Assembly: GCA_020633515.1 (NCBI GenBank)
Contig: JACKDM010000011.1
Location: forward strand, 1 to 64,000
Direction: 5' to 3'
Length of the DNA stretch: 64,000 nt
Source: Myxococcales bacterium
GTDB taxonomy: Bacteria; Myxococcota; Bradymonadia; UBA7976; UBA1532
Under the pieces are notes generated by a model. It made no database searches and was not told where the DNA came from. It saw nothing but the letters and a program-made list of their open reading frames with translations. A program made the position numbers and the translations under genes. Of the stretch, positions 35,910 through 45,800 are shown one piece after another. The first letter of the stretch is position 1; each line of letters starts with the position of its first letter.

Positions 35910-36758
35910 TCATGCACTTCTTCGCCGGGCGATGATCTGGCCCATGCGGACCGGCTGGTCCTCGGCGAGGGGCTCGATCTCGACGTCGGGATCGGCGAAG
36001 AGCACGACGACGGTGGAGCCGAGGCGGAACATGCCGAGCTCGTCGCCGCGGGCGATGCGGAGGCCGTCGGGGTAGCTCTTGAGCGCGGCGGGGCGGCCGC
36101 GGTTGGTGAGGACCTCGACGTCGTAGGTCATGGTCATGTGGCCGACCGAGGTGGCCCCGACCATGACGCTCGCGACCTCGCCGATCGGGCTGTCGACGAA
36201 GGTGACGACGCGCTCGTTGACGCAGAAGAGGTCTTCGACGCGCTCGACCGCGGCGGCGTTGACCGGCCAGAGGTGGCCGGGGATGTAGCGCGAGGCGGTG
36301 ATGCGGCCTTCGACGGGGTGGTGGACCCGGTGGTAGTCGCGGGGGCTCAAGTAGACGGTGACCCAGGCGCCGTTTTCGAAGCGCTCGGCGTCGTGGCGGT
36401 CGCGGAGCAGGTCGGCGACGGTGTAGTCGCGGCCCTTGGCCTGGATGAGGCGGCCGCCTTCGATGCGGCCGCTGTTGGAGATGCGGCCGTCGGCGGGCGA
36501 GACGGCGACGCCGGGGCGGCGGTCGATCGGGCGGGCGCCGGGCTTGAGGCGGCGGGTGAAGAGCTCGCCGATCGTGCGGTAGTGCTCGATGGGGTGCTCG
36601 GCCTCGTCGAGGTCGATGCCGTAGCGGCGGGCGAACCAGCGCACGCTCGCCCGGGTGACGGGCTCGGGGAGGCCGGCGTGGGCGGCGGCGCCGACGGCGC
36701 GGCTGAGGAGGTTTTTGGGGATCAGGCCGAGGGTGCCGATCAGGAGGGCGTCTTTCAC
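35910..36758 (-). CDS. psd: Phosphatidylserine decarboxylase proenzyme
   Basis: A 282-residue proenzyme of family length. It makes phosphatidylethanolamine at the inner membrane. The self-cleavage site LGST is at 246-249, with Ser 248 giving the pyruvoyl group. The catalytic Asp 90 (SPADGRI) and His 147 (YHRVHHPVEG) are present. GTG start at 36758. It follows the giant TPR gene by 43 bases in the same direction and may be read from its transcript. Confidence 0.95.
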   Translation of the reverse strand: MKDALLIGTLGLIPKNLLSRAVGAAAHAGLPEPVTRASVRWFARRYGIDLDEAEHPIEHYRTIGELFTRRLKPGARPIDRRPGVAVSPADGRISNSGRIEGGRLIQAKGRDYTVADLLRDRHDAERFENGAWVTVYLSPRDYHRVHHPVEGRITASRYIPGHLWPVNAAAVERVEDLFCVNERVVTFVDSPIGEVASVMVGATSVGHMTMTYDVEVLTNRGRPAALKSYPDGLRIARGDELGMFRLGSTVVVLFADPDVEIEPLAEDQPVRMGQIIARRRSA

Positions 36759-36801
36759 GGGGTGGTCAACCGTCGGTCGGGGCGGCGGGGCGCGCGAGGG
36801 G

Positions 36802-39800
36802 TCAGAGCGAGTCCATCGCCGCCTTGCTCGGGGCGTGGTCGGGGTCGAGGCCGAGGGCGCGGCGGAACATGTCCTTGGCCTTGCGATCGTCGCCGAGCGC
36901 GAGGCGGATCTGGCCGAGGTGGTAGAAGACGTCCACCCGGCCGGCGGCGTCGAGCTTCATCTGGTGCAAGAGCACCGTCTGGAAGATCTTGAGCGCCTGG
37001 TCCCAGTCCTGCCGCCGGTAGTGGAGGTGGCCGAGCTTGACGAGGTTGGGCACGTAGGTGGCGTCGTACTCGAAGCACTGGGTGAAGTAGTCGAGCGCCG
37101 CCGCCTCGTCGCCGCGCTCCTCGGCGACGCAGCCCATGCGGTAGTTGTAGGTGAAGAGCTCCTTGTAGCGGCGGGCCGCCTTGAGGGTCTCGATGATCGA
37201 CACGAGCACCGGCTCGGCGTCGGCGTGGCGGCCGGCGGCGAAGTAGCCTTCGAGGAGGCGGTCGGCGACCTTGAGGTCGTCGGGCGCGAGCCGGTAGGCC
37301 TCTTCGAGCGCGACGACGGCGCCGTTGGCGTCGCCGGCGGACTGGCGGAGGTCGGCGATCTCGATGAGGAGCGCGACGCGCGCGGCGCCCTGGGCGGTGG
37401 CGAGGCGGCGTTCGAGCAGCTCGGCGACGCGGGCGTCGTCGCCCTGGTCACGGGCCATGCGCACGAGCGCGCCGAGGGCCTCGTCGTCGCCGGTCTCGGC
37501 AACCGCGGTCTCGAGCGCGGCGCGGGCCTTCTCGGGCTGGTCGAGCTGGTCGAGGTAGAGGAGGCCGATGCGGCGCCACGCGACGGCGCGGTCGCTGCCG
37601 GTGGCGTGTTCGAGCGCGCGTTCGAGGGTCTCGGCGGCCTTCTCCCACTCGGCGCTGCGCTCGTAGAGCCGCGCGAGCACGGTGAGGGCGCCGGCGTGGT
37701 GCGGGTCGGCGTCGAGGACCTCGTTGAGCGTCGAGATCGCGAGGTCGGCGTCGCCGAGGTGCTCGTCGGCGACCGTCGCGACCCGCACGAGGAGCGGGAT
37801 CGTGGCGGACGGGTCGGCGCCGTCGTCGCGCATCTGCACGACGCGGTCGCGGAGCATCTCGACGAGGTCGTAGTAGCGCTGCGCGTCGGCATACAGCCGG
37901 GTCAGGCTCTCGAAGGCGCGGGCGTCGCGGCCGCGCAGCGAGAGGATCTGGCGGTAGTACTCGATCGCGTTCTCGGGGCGGTCGAGGTGGGTCTCGGCGT
38001 TGGTGCCGAGCGCGAAGAGCACCTCGACGCGGTCGTCTTCGGCCTCGACGATGGTGAGCTGCTTGACGAGCACCTCCTGGAGCTGGTGCCACTCCTCCAT
38101 GCGGGCATAGAGGTCGCGCAGCGCGGCCATGGCGTCGGCGGCGTCGGGGTCGAGGTCGAGGACCTTTTCGAAGGACTCGGCGGCGCGGAGGCGGTCGTCG
38201 AGGCGGTCGCGGGCGAGGGCGCCCATCTGGCGGTGGATGGCGGCGAGCTTGTCGCCGTCGTAGACGGTGTCGGCGCGGCGGGCGAGCACGTCGTAGAGCG
38301 CCTCGTAGTCGCCGGCCTCGGCGTGCAGGCGTTCGAGCGCCGCGAGCGCCTTCTGGTCGGCGTCGTCGATGTCGAGGATCTCGTTGTAGGCCTCGACCGC
38401 GGCGGCGCGGTCGCCGATGCGGCCGGCGCAGAGCTCGGCGAGCTCGTGGAGGCGGGCCTTCTTCTCGTCGAGGTCGAAGAGCGCGAGCGCCTTGCGGCGG
38501 AAGACCTCGGCGAGATCGGACCACAGCTCGGCGCCGCGGTAGAGCTCTTCGAGGGCGTCGAGCGCGCGCTCGTTGGTCTCGTCGATCTCGAGCGCCTGCC
38601 GGTAGTGGTCGACGGCGCGGCCGGGATCCTGGAGGCGGCCGCGGCACCACTCGGCGACGCGGAGGTGGTCTTCGAGGATGAGCTCGGGGTCGTCGAGCCG
38701 GGTGCGGGCCGATTCGAAGGCGTCGGCGAGGCGGCCGTAGGCGCCGCGCTCGGTCGCGAGGCGGATGAGGCGCTCGCGGATCTCCTCGTCTTCGGGGAGC
38801 TCGTCGAAGGCGCGGAAGAGGGCGTCGAGCGCGGCCTCGCCGTTGTTGAGGCGGCTCTCGTGGAGCTCGGCGACCTGCGCCCAGAGCTGCGCGCGGTCGC
38901 GGCGGTCCTCGGTGAGCTCGATGCGCATCTCGGTGAGGATCGCGAGCTTCTGCCAGTTCTGGCCGTCGCGGTAGATGGGGTCGAGCACGTCGGCGATCGC
39001 CGGCAGGTACTCGGCCTGCACCGCGAGGCGCTCCATCGCTTCGAGCGCGTACTCGTGCTCGGGCTTCTCCCAGAGGATGCCGCGGTACACCTCGATGCCG
39101 GCGGGGACGTCGCCCTCGCTGACCTCGAGCAGGTAGCCGAGGCGGAAGCGCAGGTCGTACATCTCCTCGTCGCTGCCGCCGACCTCGATGCGGCGGCGGA
39201 GGACCTCGATGAGCGCGGGCCAGATCTCGCTCTTCTGGTAGAGGCGGTCGAGGGCGCGGAGCGCTTCGTCGTCGTAGGGGTCGCCGTTGAGGACGGCCTG
39301 CCACGACTCGACGGCGCGGCGGTGCTCGCCGAGCTTGTGGTCGTAGAGGCGCGCGAGGCGGCGCGCGAGCATGCGCGAGACCTCGCCGTCCAGGGCGGCG
39401 TCGACGCGCGACTGGAAGAGCTCGGCGAGGCGGGCGTGCAGCTCGAGCTCGTCGGCGAGGGCGTCGAGGGCCTCGTAGTTGGCCGGGTCGAGCGGGTCCT
39501 CCTGGAACGCGCGGGCGTAGCTCTCGAAGGCGCCGCGGGGGTTCTTCTGGACCTCGTTCTGCAGCCGGGCGAGGCGCTTGAGGAGGTCGATGCGCTCGTA
39601 GGCGGCCTCGAGGTCGAGGAGCTGGAGCTCGTAGACCCGGGCGAGCGCGTCGGGCTCGTCGCGCTCCTCGTAGTGCGGTTCGAGGACGCGGCTGGCGAGG
39701 AGGCGGTGCTCGGGGTCGTCGAGGAGGCGTTCGAGCGCGGCGCGGGCCTCGATCGAGTCGCCGTTGCGGCGCAGGACGTCGCCGTAGCGCTCGATGGCCT

Positions 39801-42800
39801 GCGGGATCTGGCCGAGCTGGTGTTCGAGGACGTCGCCGATGCGGAGCTCGAGCGCGTCGACGCGGGCGGGGTCTTCGTCGACGTACTCGTCGCGCTCGCC
39901 TTCGAGGAGGTCGACGAGCTCGGGCCAGCGGCCCTCGCGGCTGAAGAGGCGTTCGAGCGCGTCGAGCGCCTGCCGGTCGCGGGGGTCGATGTCGAGGACG
40001 GCGCGGTAGCTCTGGATCGTCTCGTCGGGCTCGTCGAGGCGGACCTCGTAGGTGTCGGCGATGCGGAAGAGGATGGGCTTGCGCTGCCCGTCTTCTTCGA
40101 CGGTCTCGAGCTTCTCGCGCAGCATCTCGATGAGCAGCTCCCACTGCTCGGTGCGCTCGTAGAGCGCGATCAGGGCCTCGATGGCGGCGAGGTCGGACGG
40201 GTCGTCCTGGAAGACGCGGCGCCAGGTCTCGATCGCCTGGTCGGCGCGGTCGAGCTTCTTGTCCCACAGGTCGGAGACGCGGACGAGGAGCGCCTTGCGG
40301 GCGTCGGCGTCGCTGGCGTACTCGGCCTTGCGTTCGAGGACCTCGACGAGGTCGCGGTAGCGCTCCTCGGCGGCGAGGATGCGCTCGAGCGCGTCGAGCG
40401 CGTCGGGGTTGGCCTCGTCGAGCGCGAGCACGCGGCGGTAGCTCTCGATGGCGCGCTCGGGGGCGTGCAGCTTCTGGTCGTGGATCCGGGCGACCTTGAG
40501 GAGGATGCCGACCGCGGCCTGCATGTCGGCGAAGTCGTCGAGGCCGCGCTCGTAGATGTCGACGAGCGGGTCCCAGGCTTCGAGCTTCGCGCCGAGGCGG
40601 TCGAGCTCCTGCTGGAGGTCGGGGTTGCCGTAGTCCTCGGCGAAGGCGCGGCCATAGGCCTCGAAGGCGCCTTCGGGGGCGTCGAGCTTCTCCTCGCGGG
40701 TGCGGGCGATGCGGCTGAGGGTCTCCTGGCGCTGCCAGCGGTCGTCCTGGAAGTGGAGCTGCACTTCGAGCACGGCGACCCAGTCGGCCCAGCGCTCGCG
40801 CTCGGCGTAGAGCGGCTCCAGGATGCTGGCGATGCGGCGGCGGAGCGGGTCTTCGGGGTCCGCCCGGCCGATGTCGGCGAGGAGGCCTTCGAGCGCCTTG
40901 AGCGCGGGCTCGTGGGTCGGGGCGTCTTCGAAGAGCACGGTGCGCCAGACCTCGACGGCGCCGGCGGCGTCTTCGAGGCGGTGGTGCAGCACGAGGCCGA
41001 GCTGGTGGCGCAGCTCGGCGCGCTCGGCGTCTTCGGTGGCGTACTGGATCTCGTCGCGGAGCAGATCGGCGAGCTCGGGCCAGCGCTCCTCCTCGCGGAA
41101 GAAGCGGCCGAGCTCCTTGAAGGCGCGCTGGTTGTCGGGCTCGATCGCGAGCACCTGCCGCCAGGTGTCGATCGCGCGGTCGACGTCGCCGATGACCTCT
41201 TCGAGGAGGCGGCAGACCTCGAAGTAGAGGCGCTTCTGCTCCTCGGGGTCGAGCGTGTTGGCGGCGAGGTCGCCGTAGAGCGCGACGAGGTCTTCGAAGG
41301 ACGCGGTGCGGGTGAAGAGCTCGACGAGCGCGGCGACGGCGGCGCGGTTGTCGGGCTCGATCGAGAGGACCTCGCGGTAGACGTCGCGGGCCTTGTGGTC
41401 GTCGCCGCAGTGGCGTTCGAGGACCTCGCCGAGCTCGAGCAGCAGCCCGACGCGGAGGTCGGGGTCGGGGGTCTCGGCGGCGACCTCTTCGAGGAGCGCG
41501 GCGAGGTCGCCGAAGCGCTGGGTGACCTCGGCGAGGCGGCGGAGGTCGGCGCGGTTCTGCCGGTCGTCGGCCATCAGCCGCAGGACGCGGCCGCAGGTGG
41601 CGAACGCGGCGTCGGCGTCGCCGAGCTTCGTCTCTTCGAGGCGGGCGATCTCGCGCAGGAGCTTCGCGCGGTCGATCGGGTCGGCGTACATGCCGGCCTG
41701 CTGCGCTTCGAGGACGGGCACGAGCGCGCGGTGGTCTTCTTCGGCGCGGTAGAGCGGCTCGAGGATCGCGGCGACGGCGAGGCGGTCGACGCCGGCGGTC
41801 ATGGCGGCCTGCTCGTCGGCGAAGAGCGCGGCGAGCGCCTGACGGGTGCCGGGGTGCGAGGGCACGCGGTCGAGGACCTGCCGGTAGAGTTCGAGGGCGC
41901 GCTCGCCTTCGCCGAGGCGGGTCTCGCTGACGCGGCCGAGGCGGTACTCGAACTCGGCGAGGGTCGCGTCGTCCTCGACGATCGACATGCGGTGCTCGTA
42001 GAGCGTCGAGAGCTCGACCCAGCGCTCGGTCGCCCGGTAGAGGCGCTCGAGGTTGTCGAGGGCGGCGGCGTCGCGCTCGTCCTCGTGCATGAGGCGGCGC
42101 CAGGTCTCGATCGCCTGGTCGGCGTCCTGGAGCACGTCCTCCTGGATGGCGGCGATGCGTTCGAGGAGCGCCTTGCGCGCGGGGAGCGCGTCGGCGAGCT
42201 CGGCCTTGCGTTCGAGGATCTCGACGAGCTCGATGTGGGCGCCGGTGCGGGCGTAGAGCGCTTCGAGGGCGTCGAGCGCGCGGCGGTTGTCGGGCTCGAG
42301 CGCGAGCACGTTGCGGTACTCGCCGATCGCGCGGCCGGCGTCGTCGAGGTGGGCGTCGGCGACGATCGCGATCTTGAGGTGGATGTCGACGGCGCGGTCG
42401 GGCGCGAGCGCGACGACGTCGGCGAGCAGGTCGGCGAGCGCGGCGTGGTCGCCGAGGAACGCGGCGAGGCGCTCGAGCTCGGCTTCGAGGCCGGCGTCGG
42501 CTTCGCTGAGGCGGTAGGCTTCGGCGAGCGAGTTGAACGCGGCGTCGGCCTCGTCGAGGTGGTCTTCTTCGATCAGCGCGACGCGGCGCAGGGTCTCGAC
42601 CTGCTCGATGGGGCCGTCGAGGTCTTCGAGGGTGAGGCGCAGCGTGTCGCGGAGCGCGCGCCAGGCGGCGTCCTTCTCGTAGAGCGGCACGAGGATGCGC
42701 GCGGCCGCGAGGCGGACCTCGGGCTCGGCGAGCAGGCCTTCGAGCGCGGCGCGGGCGTCGTGGTGCTCGGGGTCGCGGGCGATGACGGCGCGGAAGCACT

Positions 42801-45800
42801 CGACGGCGCGCTGGAGGTCGCCGATGTGGTCGCGCTGGAGCACGCCCATCCGGTACTCGAAGCGGTTCTTCTCGGCGTCGCCGGCGGCGAGCTCGCGCTC
42901 GCGTTCGAGGATCTCGAGGAGCTCGATGGGCTGGCCCATCTGCTCGTAGAGCCGGTCGAGGTGGGCGAGCGCGTCGCGGTTGTCGGCGTCGAGGTCGAGG
43001 ACCTGGCGGTAGACATAGACGGCGTCGCTCAAGCGGTCGAGCGCGGTCTCGTAGGTGGTCGCGGCGCTGAAGAGCAGCGCGACGCGGGCCGCGGTGTCTT
43101 CGAGGTGCTCGGCGTGGTCGAGCTGGACCTCGACGAGCTGCTCCCAGTTGCCGGCCGCGGTGTGCAGGCGTTCGAGGGCCTGATGCGCGCGGAGGTCGTC
43201 GGGGTCGATCTCTTCGCGGACGCGGGCATAGGCGTCGATCGCGCGGTCGGCGTCTTCGAGGCGCAGCTCGTAGAGCTCGCCGAGGCGGAACGAGAGCGCG
43301 GCCTTGGCCTTGGGGTCGTCGGCGAGCTCGACGCGGCGGGCGACGATCTCGACGAGCGCGTGGATGTCGTCGACGCGGGCGTAGAGGCGGTCGAGGCTCT
43401 CGAGCGCCTCGCGGTCGTCGGGGTCGTCGTCGAGGACGCGGCGGTTGAACGCGATCGCCTCGTGGCGGTCGCCGATGCGCTCCTCGTAGAGCGCGGCGAC
43501 GCGGCCGAGCATGTCGCGCTTGAGGACGGGGTCGAGCCCCATCGCGGTGTCGGGGTCGTCGAGGCCGGAGCGGAGCACGGTGGCGAGGTCGCCCCAGGCG
43601 TCGAGCTCGGCGGCGAGGCGCAACAGCTCGGTGAGCACGGCGGCGTTGCCGTAGTCCTCGCGCATCGCGGCGCCATAGCTCTCGAAGGCGGCGACGCGGT
43701 CGCTCGCGGCGTCTTCGAAGGCGCGGGCGATGCGGACGCGGAGCTCGACGCGCTCGGCGAGCACGTCGGCGTCGCCGAGGCGGATCTGGAGCAGGCGGAT
43801 GCCGCGCTCGGTGTCGCCGCGGGCGGCGTAGATCGGCTCGAGGATGTCGGCGGCGCGGAGCCGGAGGAGGCGGGCGTCGTCGTCGGGCTCGGTGCGGGTC
43901 GACAGCAGCGCTTCGAGCGCCGCGCGGGTCTCCGGGTGGCCGGGGTCGATCTCGAGGACCTCGGCGTAGCGTTCGAGCGCGTCGGCGGCGGCGTCGAGGC
44001 GGTGCTCGAGGACCTGCGCGAGCTGGAAGAGCAGCGGGATGCGGGCCGCGCCCTCGGTGTCGGCGAGGCGGTCTTCGAGCAGGTCGGCGAGGTCGCGGTA
44101 GCGGCCGACGCGGGAGAAGACGCGCTCGAGCGAGGCGACGGCCTCGGGGTGCTGCGGGATCTCGGCGAGGACGCGGCGCCAGGTCTCGATGGCCTGATCC
44201 GGGTCGTCGAGGTTGTCCTCCCAGAGCGCGCCGATGCGGAAGAGCATGGCGACGCGGGCGTCGGCGCCGTCGACGAGCGGGAGCTTGCGCTCGCAGACCT
44301 CGACGAGGCCCTGCCAGTCTTCGAGGCGGACGGTGAGGCGGTCGACGGCGTCGAGGAGCTCGAGGTCCTCGCCCTGCTCGGCGAGCACGCTCTCGTAGGT
44401 GGCGCGGGCGTCGGCGTAGCGGCCGAGCTGGTGCTCCTGCACGGCGGCGAGGCGGCGGGCGTAGAGCACGGCGGCCTGGCGGTCGACGTCGGCGAGCTCG
44501 CCGCCGAGCGCGAAGCGGGCGTAGAGGCCGGCGGCCTCTTCCCAGCGCTGGAGCGCGTCGGCGAGGCGCTCGATCTGCGCGCGCACGTCGGCGTCGTCGC
44601 GGTCGACGACGAGGAGGCGGCCGTAGGTGGCGAAGGCGGCGTCGGCGGCGCCGAGGCGCGCCTCTTCGATCTCGGCGACCTCGCGGAGCAGCTTCGCTTC
44701 GAAGGCGACGTCGCGGGTGCCCTGGACCTGGAGCAAGAGCACGCGGCGCAGCCCGGCCCAGTCCTCCTGGCTGCGGGCGAAGGGCTCGAGGATCGCGGCG
44801 GCGCGGGGGCCGAAGTCTTCGTGGTCGAGGTAGAGCGTCAGCGCGCGGATCGTGTCGGGGTGCTCGGGGCGCACCTCGAGCACGCGCTCGAAGTTGTCGA
44901 GCGCGCCGGCGCCGTCGCCCTGGTCGTGGGCGAGGAAGCCGAGGCGGTAGAGCAGCGTCGCGATGTCGTCGGGGTTGCTCGCGAGGTCGAGCTCGGCGGT
45001 GATGTACTCGGTGAGCCCGACGACGTCGCCGGCGCGATCGGCGAGGCGCTGGAGGCCGCGCAGGGCCTCGACGCTCTCGGGGTCGGTCGCGCGGAGGCGC
45101 TCGTAGGCCTGCTGCGCGGCGTCGGGGTCGTCGCGCACCGTCTCGTGGAGCTGGCCGATCGCGGCGAGGATGCGGGCCTCGTCCTGCACCGAGCCGGCCT
45201 GTTCGAGCTGGCGGTTGTAGATCTCGAGCAGGTCGTCCCAGCGGCCGAGCTTCTGGTAGAGCGCCTTGAGCGATTCGAGGACGTCGAGCGAGTCGCCTTC
45301 GAGCTCGCGGACGCGCTCGTAGTGCATCGCGGCGTCGGCGCTGCGGCCGAGCTCCTCGCCGGTCGTCTCGGCGAGCACGCGGCGGAAGCGGACCTCGATC
45401 TCGGGGTCGTCGACCATGTCGACGAGGAGCTCGAGCAGGTCGACGAGGTCGACGGCGCGCTCGCTCATCGCGGCCATGCGGCGGACCTGGATGAGGAGCT
45501 CGACGCGGTCGACCTGCTCGCGGAGCGCGCGGGCGTACCAGTCGAAGGCGATGTCGGGCGCGTCGCGGTGCTCTTCGTTGACGCGGGCGAGCTCGACCAT
45601 GAGGTCGACGGGCTCGGCGGGCTCGTTGCGCAGCATCACCTCGAGCACGCGGACGAGCGCGTCCCACTGCTCGGTGCGCGTGTAGTGCGGCGCGAGCGTG
45701 CGGGCGGCGTCGATGTTGTCGCGGTCGACGTCGAGGATGCGCTCCCAGGCGTCGACGGCGCCGGCCTCGTTGTCGAGGTTGACGCGGAAGACGCGGGCGG